DNA of 17,565 nt from Ectocarpus siliculosus (lineage: Eukaryota; Sar; Phaeophyceae; Ectocarpales; Ectocarpaceae), in assembly GCA_000310025.1 (NCBI GenBank), contig FN649734.1:4716078-4733642 (forward strand), written 5' to 3'. A program made the position numbers and the translations under genes. This document shows, in pieces, positions 7,701 through 17,144 of this stretch. How positions within the stretch are numbered: the first letter of the stretch is position 1; each line of letters starts with the position of its first letter. The notes beneath the pieces were generated by a model, which had not been told where the DNA came from, ran no database searches, and saw nothing but the letters and a program-made list of their open reading frames with translations.

Positions 7701-9788
7701 AAGCAATTAAGCATGTGTTGAGCAAACCATGACAGCGACGCAACGTGCCCCGGATGGGTAGCATTCCGACAGGAGGAGGGGAGGGGCCACACACATGCAC
7801 GAAAGGGATGCGTCGTCAATGGTGTAGACGGACGACCTAGGGACAGCGCCAAATCAGCCCCTCCCACCCACCCCACGCATGCTTCGTCCCGGCTTTGTAG
7901 GGATGCGAGGTCAATGGTCTCACGACTACGACATGCACGGCTACGAGTACCCCCCCCCGCCCCCCCACCTCATGCTCCTATGCTCTGTAATCCCGAATAT
8001 GGTAGGGGGAACCTCCTCCGTATCGACTCGCCTTGCGGCTCAAAGTCCTGTGTCTATGATTGAAAACAAGGCAGCGGAAGTCGTTGTTGTTTGCTGATGT
8101 TGTTGATCGTGCAGCAAAGCAACGAGCCGATGCCGACGTAGCTCTTTGGTATCCTCTTAGTTCCCGAGTCAGCACACCTGGTTGATACACGTGCACTCGT
8201 TGTAACAATTACGCCGCATCAGGCTGTTCGGCGAGTTTGATCGAAGCCTGGCTTTCAGTCGGCAAGTGTTCGGGCCCGCATCGACATCGACGGATCCGCT
8301 GACAGCAACAACGGCCACAAGCAGCACGGAAGGGAACAACAACAACAACAACAACAACGGCAGTCTTTCTTCCTCGTCAACGGTGGGCAATGATAGCACG
8401 ACGGTTACGCCCTCCAAGGAGAGGAGAGTGGTGGTGTGGAAAGAGGCGTGGGTAAAAGCGGGGGAGAGGGCGGAGGACGAGTGTCCCATCTGCATGTGCC
8501 CCATGCAGCCGATTCCACCTAGTACTAGCGGCGACTGCAACGACGGTACCGGCACCGATGCCGCAGGCTCGCTACTCCCTTCAGAGAGGGACGCGGCCGC
8601 TTCAGAAGACATCGCACGCGCCGCCGCCGTCACCGAGTCGCCTTTAAAGACGGATCCGCCAGAGGCGGCATCAAAATCTCAGCGTGGTGTCGGGGAGGCG
8701 GACGTTGAGGAAGCAGCGCCGCTTCCAACAGGAGAAGGGAATTGGCCCGACGTGCGGAGAGCAGGCGGGCCGCAGCACGTAGCAGAAGAAAAGCACGGCG
8801 TGACACCAGCCGGTTCGGTTGCGGCACCAATGAGCAAGGTGGGAGAACACCGGCCGCCAAGAGCCGTCCGGAAACAACGGGAGAGGTTGTTGCTGAGCTG
8901 CAGCCACGTTTTCCACAAGGCGGTGAGTACGGAGGCCTCGGGGTTCCAATGCGCAACTAACAAATGGCAACGGGGGGGGGGGTGACGAGGGGGGGGTAAT
9001 AGAAGTATCGACCCCTCACACTTTTGGAAAAGGGAGCGACGATATGATTTGGTGTGGTTGTCGTCCAAGCGTCTGTGTTGTCAATCAGGGAGCAATCGCG
9101 TCGCTCACGCCCCCCCCCCCCACCACGCCCACCGTGCGCACAACCTCTGCCGCGAAGAAATTCCAAAGTTAGATTTGGCATCCATTTATTATATGTTGAT
9201 GTGGATCTTTCCTTGCGTTCTACTCGAGCGTGCATTGCCTGTATTTTTTTTTCTCGGCTGCTGTACTCTCTATTCGGATACTGGACTTGTGTTACCACGT
9301 TCCAACGCCTTGCCCCTATCTCAGACTGTAGGGGTGCTCTTTGTTTTGCAAAAATAGCTCTTTAGAGGGACTACGCCGATTTGCAGAAGCATCCCGTTGT
9401 TTTTTACCGCAGGGAAACCGGCAATGCCCGGCCGACAGTTGTGCGGTCGGGGCGATCAACTCGGTCGAAAATGGCAATAAAAAACGTACGCACACTCGCG
9501 CGCACACAACATGCCGAGGGTTTGAGGAATCATCGGTAGCTGCGTCGTCGTTGACGAGATTCCGATCGTATCACCGTTCTGTTCGTGTGTTATTCCGTCG
9601 TGAAATCGCACCCATCCATCCATCCGCAGTGCCTGAAAGCCTTCGAGGGCTTCAACATCTATGAGGTGCACCTGTGCCCGATTTGTCGCCAGGAATACGA
9701 GAGCGTCGACCCTTCCCGTCTCCACTTCAGTAGGTCGTCGCCACACTCCACGGTCGGCCCAGGGTCATCGAGGAAGCGGGCGATGTAG
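3755..9788 (+). CDS. RNF32: RNF32-like E3 ubiquitin ligase: RING-H2, IQ motif, RING-H2
   Basis: Six exons (3755-4791, 5151-5270, 6115-6209, 6931-7144, 8223-8922, 9630-9788) join with matching phases into 775 codons including the stop (774 residues). RING-H2 number 1 uses C362, C365, C379, H381, H384, C387, C402 and C405. The IQ motif LQCAYRRHRARRQYR is at 430-444. RING-H2 number 2 uses C576, C579, C715, H717, H720, C723, C738 and C741. Two RING-H2 fingers around an IQ motif is the RNF32 architecture, and the linkers also match: VTLAQIRGLEEPPEPTL and EW before RING 1, LFGEFDRSLAFSRQV after the IQ segment. It should act as a ubiquitin ligase, possibly regulated by calmodulin-like proteins at the IQ motif. 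RNF32 is linked to sperm and ciliated cells in animals; a flagellar role here is inference. It is longer than the animal protein because of an extended N-terminus and a large insertion in RING 2. Confidence 0.92.
5151..5270 (+). CDS. RNF32: RNF32-like exon 2: first half of RING 1
   Basis: The acceptor CTCTGGCCAG is followed by one base that completes an Arg codon. The exon encodes AVEAKALARGDEAAPCPICR and then ESFRGESQVILSCSHVFHKA. It carries CxxC, C, H and H of a RING-H2 finger and breaks immediately before the sixth ligand. The donor is GC followed by GTGAGT, in phase 2. Confidence 0.93.
6115..6209 (+). CDS. RNF32: RNF32-like exon 3: second half of RING 1
   Basis: The acceptor GTGACACAG is followed by G, which completes the Ala codon. 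The exon then encodes CLSSFEKFLRAQERSCPLCR and KVDYQKKATRQ, supplying the last three zinc ligands. The donor is G followed by GTGTGC, in phase 1. The intron on its 5' side is 844 bp and the one on its 3' side 721 bp. Confidence 0.92.
6931..7144 (+). CDS. RNF32: RNF32-like exon 4: IQ motif and basic helix
   Basis: The acceptor CGTGAAACAG enters in phase 1. The exon encodes GAVAWRQRCARRLQCAYRRH and so on: an IQ-type motif with Leu in place of Ile, inside a strongly basic helical stretch. A segment ending in ALEDRGDTIDR follows. The donor is AG followed by GTTAAT, in phase 2. Human RNF32 has its IQ motif at the same place between the RINGs. Confidence 0.88.
7885..7950 (+). repeat. Inverted repeat arm 1 (intron 4 of the RNF32-like gene)
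   Basis: Positions 7885-7919 are the exact reverse complement of 9836-9870 (35 of 35). The similarity continues to about 7950 with three substitutions, all transitions, and a small indel. A C-run follows directly at 7951. It looks like one copy of a short dispersed element. Confidence 0.85.
8223..8922 (+). CDS. RNF32: RNF32-like exon 5: linker and first half of RING 2 with a large loop
   Basis: The acceptor CGCCGCATCAG is followed by G, which completes an Arg codon. The exon opens with LFGEFDRSLAFSRQVFG, then an Asn/Ser/Thr-rich linker with an eight-Asn run encoded by (AAC)n. VVWKEAWVKAGERAEDECPI follows, then the CxxC pair at 576-579. About 135 low-complexity residues separate these from LLLSCSHVFHKA, which carries C715, H717 and H720. 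The donor is GCG followed by GTGAGT, in phase 0. Confidence 0.9.
9630..9788 (+). CDS. RNF32: RNF32-like exon 6: end of RING 2 and stop
   Basis: The acceptor CATCCATCCGCAG opens in phase 0. The exon encodes CLKAFEGFNIYEVHLCPICR and so on, supplying the last three ligands of RING 2, then a short Ser-rich tail ending in RKRAM and a TAG stop. The break before CLKAF is at the same structural position as the exon 2/3 break in RING 1. Confidence 0.9.
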   Translation, partial: CLKAFEGFNIYEVHLCPICRQEYESVDPSRLHFSRSSPHSTVGPGSSRKRAM

Positions 9789-9800
9789 TTGGGGGGGAGT

Positions 9801-9870
9801 GTACTCATAGTCGTGCATGCCGTACGTAGTCATTGGACCATTGACCTCGCATCCCTACAAAGCCGGGACG
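9801..9870 (-). repeat. Inverted repeat arm 2 (just past the RNF32-like stop codon)
   Basis: This is the reverse-complement partner of 7885-7950, including the perfect 35-bp core at 9836-9870. It starts 12 bp after the stop codon, next to a G-run at 9791-9797, so it is probably inside the 3' UTR. The two arms enclose exons 5 and 6. Confidence 0.85.
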
Positions 9871-11118
9871 GAGCACGCCGGGGGCTCACCGGATCAGGCT
9901 CTCACATCACCAAGCGCGAAGCACCGTGAGGTATTCGGCGAGTCGCAGGAAGGGTGCGCTTCATCCTGCTAAGGGTGTTCGGTAGCATGTGCTTACTTCC
10001 TTGCGTACGGATGACAGCTGCGTATGTCTTAATTTATTTTCTGGTGCTTCCACTTCCAGAGACAGTTATAAGCACTGTGTAGCTGCCTCGAGGGTGCTTG
10101 ACCAATATTAACACAACGTGGTGCGATCATCCCCTTTGCGCAGAGTGAGGGTTCTCGACCCCGCACAACATGATCTACTCCACCACCATTATGGTGCAGC
10201 AAAAAAATAAATAAACCGAGGAAAAAAAATGCTGTTACCTGGTTGCCGAGCTCACGAAGTGATCGGCTTGTTTTACAATGTCGTTGCCAAGCGACGAAAA
10301 CCCAACCCGGATGGCAAACACCGAGGGGGCGATGTAGGGTGTGTCAGTCTGAAGAGTGTCGCTAGGTCTAGAAGTCTTGCCCTGCCCACCAACGTCTATC
10401 ATTTTGGCCATGTACAGGAAGAACTCGTCTACATGGTGGAGGAGTAGCGGTGAAAAGGACGCACCTAAGTGGAACGAGATACATGAGAAGTCGGTAAGGA
10501 AAGCAGGTGCCGAGATCTCGGCATGTCATGGGGGTCATGTGGCTTGGCACATGGAATGCTGCGCGCAACCGAAACAACGGGGAGATCCAAGCGGTGCAAG
10601 TCGGCTGCGAGAGGAGTTTCGGTCAAGGTCTAACTGCTATAACTGAAATGGATCGGTCCACAGAAAAGACAAGTTGGCTTCGAGGACCTTGTCGTCAGTA
10701 CCTGATCGAACACCTTGCTTGGCGAGTGATAGATTCGGAGTAATAACCCCAAAGCACCGACGGCGTACGTACATCGAGAGATTTGTGCAAAGCATCCGGT
10801 CCACCACAATATCTGGAGTGCCGTCGGCAGTACACGTAAGCAGCCGTGACGGTGTACTACTCAGCACGTCGACCAACACGATCCGTGAAAAGCGTAGGGG
10901 GGCGAGATAATCGACCCTCACGGACACGCCAGGTTCGGAAGGCAACGGTTATGCCTTCAAGCATGCCAGAGCATCGTTACATGAAACGTTTTACCAACTT
11001 ACACGGGTGGCCAACACACCAGGTCGTCGTAGGGGCACTTTTGCCAACCTCCATCTTCAATTATTTTGGCACCTCCCCACCTTGGGTAATCCTTGAAATG
11101 CAACGATGGCCAGGTTGT

Positions 11119-11330
11119 GCAAGGTATACCTTTCTTAGAGGTTGCGGGTTGTTTACAAGCCGGATTGGGGGCAGGTTGCCGATGGTAGTGCAAGGTGTGC
11201 CCTTTCTTGGTGGTTGGTGCGCTATTACAAGCCGGATAGGAGGCAGGTTGCCGATGGTAGTACAAGGTGTACCCTTTCTTGGTGGTGGGAACGCTGCTAA
11301 CAAGCCGGATTGGGGTCAAGCTGTCGATTA
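11119..11330. repeat. 72-bp minisatellite, three diverged copies
   Basis: The units start at about 11119 (71 bp), 11190 (72 bp) and 11262 (about 69 bp). Each begins with a form of CAAGGTRTRCCYTTTCTT and contains ACAAGCCGGAT in the middle. The first two end in GCAGGTTGCCGATGGTAGT and the third is degenerate there. The 72-bp period keeps frames open on both strands, which explains the ORFs over it without implying a gene. Confidence 0.85.
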
Positions 11331-12973
11331 CCTTTCAAACAGCGACAATCTAACAAGCCAAGATCTAGACCTAGCTGTGTGTACATAGGACGGTCGAAGA
11401 TCACCTGCAGCGTGAAACCCGTCGCATTGAAATTTCTCGAGATCTGCTGGTGGCACCGGCGGACGTTGTAGTAGGAGCACCCTCGAGGTAAAGTATGTAG
11501 TTGTGACGTTGTCCATCACTGAGTGCTACGAAGGGGCCCCCAAACTGCCACCACCCACCACAGCAAGCAGCGGGCGCCTTCACCCTCTGCCATTTTTTTT
11601 TTGTCGAATCCCGTTCTTTGACCATTCGGCTTCTACATACCGTGCCGACGTTTGCCTCTCCAATTGAAGAGCTCGATCGTACGGAGATTTCGTCTACGGC
11701 TCATGTCTCTCCTATCTTCATGTCATATTTCGAGAAGGGTTCATGACTTCCTTCCTCTATAACCTAAATGAGCTCTCATATAAGTATAACACTTTCTACT
11801 GCTACTGCTAAGGCGGACATTCGCCCGATACACAACTGAACGCGCCACGCGACAGGAAGAGCAACAACGACCTCAACACATGCTACAGGAAAATGGTAAA
11901 TCCCAAACCCACAAATGAATGCAAACTCATCGCTAGCAAAGGTATCTAGGCCCGCGCGACATCGTGTGCCCGAGCTTGTCAACGCGAGCAGCATCACACG
12001 CCACAGAACGTTTCCTGCGCGGGCACAAAACACGGCACGTCTTTCCATCGCACCCTAAGCCTGACGCGTGTGCGGTGCTAATCAGAGAGGCACCACGCAC
12101 GTAAAGTGCTCAATCAAGCAGATCACGCTGCTTTCTCTGCCTGCCTGCCTGCCTCGAAGCTCCCCTCGCACATCTCCACACAACGCCAGTCGCCATTTTA
12201 CTGCCAGCTCGTGTAAGCTGTACAGAGAGATTCGAAGCAAGCCGAATCTCTCAACCCCGCGCTTGAAGGTTACCGGGAGAGGTAGTTGCAATTTCGAAAA
12301 CAGCTACTGGGGCTTGAGCTTGCGCGACAGAGGCTAGAGGGAGCACTACTCGAGGCTCCTATGCATATACACAATTTACGGTAGAAGGGCAACGCGAGGA
12401 GAAGCAGAGAGCTTAATAACAACAACGCCCAAAAAAAAAAGAAGTTAAGAACAAATCGCTACGCTCTACATTCCCAACATTCACCCCCCCAAAATGACCA
12501 AACAACGACGTCGCGTGTTCCTTGCACATGGGAACGTATTGTAAGGAGACAAAGCAACAATCAGAAGAGCCCGTGTAGAGCGGGGCATTAATGCACACGA
12601 CTTGGCATTACAAGACAACAGAAGAAAACAAGTCAGTCCGCGAAATTGGACGGCCATCTCCCAGCGAACAGTATCTACACAGGCCGCTTCATTTAATCCA
12701 TCCTCCATCTTCAGTGCTGCTAGCGTGGTTCCCTTGGATCATCCACTCCCTAGATGACAACACATTCACGTGAACACACTCTCCTTATCTCAAGCCACAA
12801 CCGACTCGCAGACACTAAGTGTGCGATTAAACGTATTACCATACTTCTACACCGGTGTGCAGAACGCTCCTCGGAACGACTCGAACTGAGTGCGTCGGCG
12901 AGGGAACAGGTCTTGAGGTGCCCCACGCACTCCTACAGTAGTAATGTACACGCAGACACGCAGACAAGAAATA

Positions 12974-13425
12974 TTAACTCTTAGAAACGCCACCAACGCG
13001 CTCCGCCGCCCCGCTCGAAGCAGCCTTGCTCCCCGCGCTGCCGCCGCTGCCGCCGCCGCCGCCGCCGCCGCCGCTGCTGCTGCTGCCCGAATTACCGAAC
13101 CCAGGCAAAAGCGGAGTCCCGTTGCTAGGCTTGGAAACGGCACGGACAACGCCCCCGCCCCCGACGCCCCTAGCTTCCGCACCCGCTGGGGCGGTGCCAT
13201 TAGAGCCGTCCTTGGCCATATGAGGCATGGAAGGTGTCGTCATCGTCATCGCCGCCGGGGCCGGAGCAGGAGGGGCGGCCCCGCTGGTGGCGGCGACGGC
13301 GGCGGTAGCGGCGGCGGCGGAGGGAGGAGCGCTGTCGACCCCTACGGCCGCCGCCGCCGGGTGCGGCGCTACCTGCAGGGGAGCGGTCGTTGCTGCCATC
13401 GTCATCGCCGCCGCCGCCGCTGCTG

Positions 13426-13456
<31 letters not shown>

Positions 13457-13888
13457 AATGGTGCTCACGGCTCTGGACGCCGCCGCCGCCGCTAACCCGA
13501 ACGGCGGCAGAACCGACGCACCGCTGCCGCCGCCGCCGCCGCCGGCCTCTTCGGCAACCACGTCGATGTCCTTCTCGGCGGCACCACCGCCGCCGTCAGC
13601 ATCGACCCCGGCGGGAGGGGCGGGGGGGGGAGCAGGAGCGTTGTTGATGTAAACCGCGGCGGGCCGAGGCGACAGCCTAATAGGGACGTTGCTGTGGTAG
13701 GCCACCGCGGCCGGGGGGGGCGGCGGCGGCGGCTGGGGCGGTGCCAGCCTGGCGGCGGCCGCGCCGAGCTTGGCGGCGTTGGCGGAGGCGGCGAGGGCCG
13801 CGACGCGGGCCCTCCGGAGCGTGAAGACGCACCTGCCGACGCCGAGGGCGTGGTAGTCCAGCTGCCCGCGGTCCGGGTGGTTCCCCAC
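12974..13888 (-). CDS. Low-complexity gene: last exon, Pro, Ala, Gln and Gly runs, stop
   Basis: The acceptor CAACCGTCTTTCAG opens a phase-0 frame beginning VGNHPDRGQLDYHALGVGRC and VFTLRRARVAALAASANAAK, which looks like the end of a folded region. About 260 residues of homopolymeric sequence follow, including Pro runs, STI plus nine Gln, Ala-rich blocks and a Gly run. It ends GGVSKS and TAA at 12974-12976. Confidence 0.7.
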
Positions 13889-16478
13889 CTGAAAGACGGT
13901 TGGTTCAGACGGAGTTCCACGAGAATGAAGGATCAGTCAATACTGTACAACGGGACAACAGCGGAAGCTTGCAGCCACAGAACGGAACAAAGTAGTGTAA
14001 TGCATCTAAGAAATCTTCTGTTTTAGAGTAAATGAGCAGACGGACTTCCACGGAAAATCAAGAACTATTCGTATCCCTAGTTGTTGTTGTTGTTGTTGTT
14101 GTCTTCACATTAAAAACCGTTCCGGTCTCTCTCTACCCAGTACCTTCGTATGTCCGTACTGATCCAACACTCGACGCGGTCGATTCCCGTGGTCACAGGT
14201 TAACTTACCCTAAAAAGGTACACTCAAATAAACTGGCCCCGAGGGGTCCGCAAGTCAATAGAAATCAACGACAGATATTCTGGGATCCTCCGCTCCCTCT
14301 TCACGCTATGCGGGGTATCAACTGATATTAGCAGTCACTATCTATCATGGGCCGGAGAGAAAGAGGCACACTCCCTTGGTTCAATCTTGGTACTTCACAA
14401 CGCAAGCAGAGACAAGTCCATCTGGCACAGAAAAAGAGAGAAAAAAAGAGAGAAAAAAAAGGACAAAGAGAAAAAAAAGGAGAAAAAATAAAAATGGAAA
14501 CCGTAAGGAGAAGAGAAAATAAATGAAAATAAAATGAAAATGAAAAAAAGGGCGAGGACAAAGAGGACAAAGAGGGACCAGGCCGAAAATAACAGGAAGT
14601 ATGAGGCAGAACAAGGCACACGGTGGAGAGACCACTAACGAACAAGCAAACACGCAAACATGGCCACCAACCAGCGATACATTGTAGTGGTACGAAATCA
14701 CTACTACTGGGGGGTTGGTGCAATGGTGCAGCGTTGGGGGGGGGGGAATTGGCGAAAAGAAATTCAATCCGGCACGTGTCGTGCCACTCGGTCCGTCTCT
14801 TCTCGTTTGCTTTCTTCCCTCGCCGTCTCGTCCGTCTCCTGCCCCCCTCCCGCCCCATTGGTTGTTGGCTTGTGGTTTCGTTTGAGCGCTCGTTGTCGGC
14901 TGGCCTCTTCTTCCTTCTCGTGCCAGGAGGTCATGAACCTCTCAGCTCCCTGCAGCACCGCCGCATGCCAGGGTACTCCCCCCTCCACCTTAGTAGTAGT
15001 CTGCCGTTTGGCGTGGTCGTCTTTTCATTGGTCAGCCCATCATGTAGCGCGGTCGATGCTAATAATAACAAACCACACACACACGCGCGCACACACAAGA
15101 CACACCACAACACACACCTGGGCGGCAAGGGCCGAGAAGCACTTCCGGACCCGCGGAGTGTCCACGCGGTTCGAACCCGGCCCGACCCGGCTGTTAGACG
15201 CCGGCCCCGTCGGCTGAGGGTAGCGGTTGCCAAGGAGATACCTGGTGAGGCAGTCGAACCCCGTAGGCGTGCCGTTGCTCTGGCAGAGGTTGGTCAGCTG
15301 GCGCCGGCTCGCCTAAATTGAGCAAACATTTCACAGGCAACCGCGGACAGGGGACAGGGGACAGGGGACAGGGGACAGCGGACAGGGGACAGGGGACAGG
15401 GGACAGCGGGCGGGTTGGCATAGATTTCTGAGGAGGAGGGGGGAGTAAGGACCGGGGCTAACTTTCGCTCGCAACAAGATATACTTGAACGGCTTTGGGA
15501 AGTAGGGGAAAGCGAGCGAACGAGCTGCGCATGTACTCACCACGGAGCGAGCAAGGCGGCAAGAAGTGGCGATGTGGCGCCACAATGTTTCGAAACGGGA
15601 GGAGCAAACACAACCACACGAAAAATCGCAACCCTTTTTATTGGTCTCTCATATTTTTCTCGTTTTTTCATCGCAGAAGGAATGGGCTCTCGCTCACCCC
15701 CCCTGACCGCACCCCACCCAACCCGCAAGCCCGCAAGGTGATGCATCAAAGGCAACAGAATTATCACGCCGCAGGCACACGGCACTCACCACCAGATAGC
15801 CCGAGCCCCATGGGGCAGGTTGGACCACGGCGCGCACAAGAGCGATCACGGGGCCCGGCGGCTCCCCCGCGGCCTTGGCCAGGCCAGTCAGGAACGCCTT
15901 TGCTTCCTCTTGATGGGCCAGCGGCTCGTTCACCTGCAGCTGGAAGGCGGTGAGGACTAGCTTCTCCGCGGCCTGGTCGGGTAAAACAAGGATACACACA
16001 TAATATGCATGGTCAGGTAAAAAAAAGGGTACATATTATACACGTTTCTAGTCAAGTCAAAAACGTGTATATTTCATGGGCAATCAAAAAAAGGGTACAT
16101 AAATATCATTTGTATATATTAATTTGTCTATCGCATCGCGAAGGTACAAGTATGTCGAAATTTAGGTACACGTCAAGAAGTCCGACGAGAGAAGGCAAGG
16201 ACCAAAACGGGGGGCACGCGGTTTTCATCGGCCGGATCATCAGGAGCGTGCCAAGTCCGTCCGCCGACAAAAAAAAGGAACGCACCAGGATCATTCGGTG
16301 TGACGGACGGATGGATGGATGGATGGATGGATGGATCAAACAAATCTGCGGGGGAACATGCAAAACGCTGATAGATGCTCTCGCCATCGCCCTCGCTCTC
16401 GCGCTCTGCTCTCTCCCTCCCTCTGGCGCTACAAACCTGCCACTGGCGGACCGGAGGCTGGAATCGCGGACCTCCGCT

Positions 16479-16534
<56 letters not shown>

Positions 16535-17103
16535 CGCCAGCGGGCGCGGGCGGCGGCGCCCCGTAAGCAATGGGGATGCCGTTAGGGGCATGGGGAACGC
16601 TTCCAGCGCCAGCCGTGCCACTCATCGGTAACGTTTGAAACCCGTTCGCCGCTCCAGCCGATGAACCGCCGCCGCCGCCGCCGCCGCTCCCGCCGCCGCT
16701 CACGACGTCTACGGCAGACTCCTGTTGCTGCTGGCCTCCTCCGTCGCCACCACCGGTGTTGGTTGTCGAGGCTGCGATGGACGCCGCCGCCGCGTTGGCG
16801 GCCTCGATCGCCTCCGCCACGGAGGCGTTCATCACTGCCGCCGCGGCCATCATCTTCTCGGCCGGGGTCCTCGACTTAGACGCACCCCCCCCAGGCTTGC
16901 CGGCCGCGGCAGCGGCAGCAGCGGAGGAAGCAGCCGCAGGGGCGGGGGCTGCACCTTCAGACTGCCCCGCCGGCTCCGCCGACGCAGGAGTGGAAGTGGA
17001 ATCCGGGGTGCCGTTCTGTCCGGCCTCAGTTCCCACTGCCGGGGGGGCAACAGCCTGCTGCTGGTTGTTGTACCCCTGCTGTTTCTGCTGCGGCTGCTGC
17101 TGC

Positions 17104-17144
<41 letters not shown>

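Larger units (their letters stand above)
9789..12973. other. Intergenic region between convergent genes, no supported gene
   Basis: This stretch lies between the 3' ends of the RNF32-like gene and the minus-strand low-complexity gene. Open frames here are short, lack recognisable motifs, and do not link through plausible splice sites. Besides the inverted-repeat arm at 9801-9870 and the minisatellite at 11119-11330, it shows two overlapping AATAAA hexamers at 10206-10215, a possible poly(A) signal for the plus-strand gene that is rather far from its stop. The rest appears to be UTR and spacer or decayed repeat DNA. Confidence 0.6.

Noticed and set aside
10130-10170. GGTTCTCGACC resembling a tRNA B box
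   Set aside because: No matching A box, acceptor stem or anticodon arm could be found around it.
10846-11388. 180-residue plus-strand frame with repeated VVQGVPFLGG
   Set aside because: Openness follows from the 72-bp minisatellite period; the opposite strand is equally open and there is no recognisable domain.
12944-13495. Plus-strand frame with long Ala run and Arg/Gly-rich tail
   Set aside because: It is a shadow of the Pro/Ala/Gly-rich last exon on the minus strand, produced by the trinucleotide repeats.
14328-14858. Minus-strand frame rich in Phe, Leu and Ser that looks like membrane segments
   Set aside because: It is simply the translation of the polypyrimidine side of the tract at 14425-14585.
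16106-16621. Reading the poly-Gln exon through to 16173
   Set aside because: A good GT donor at 16436 follows RQWQ in phase 0 and joins exon 15972-15790 exactly; the sequence beyond is microsatellite and AT-rich intron.
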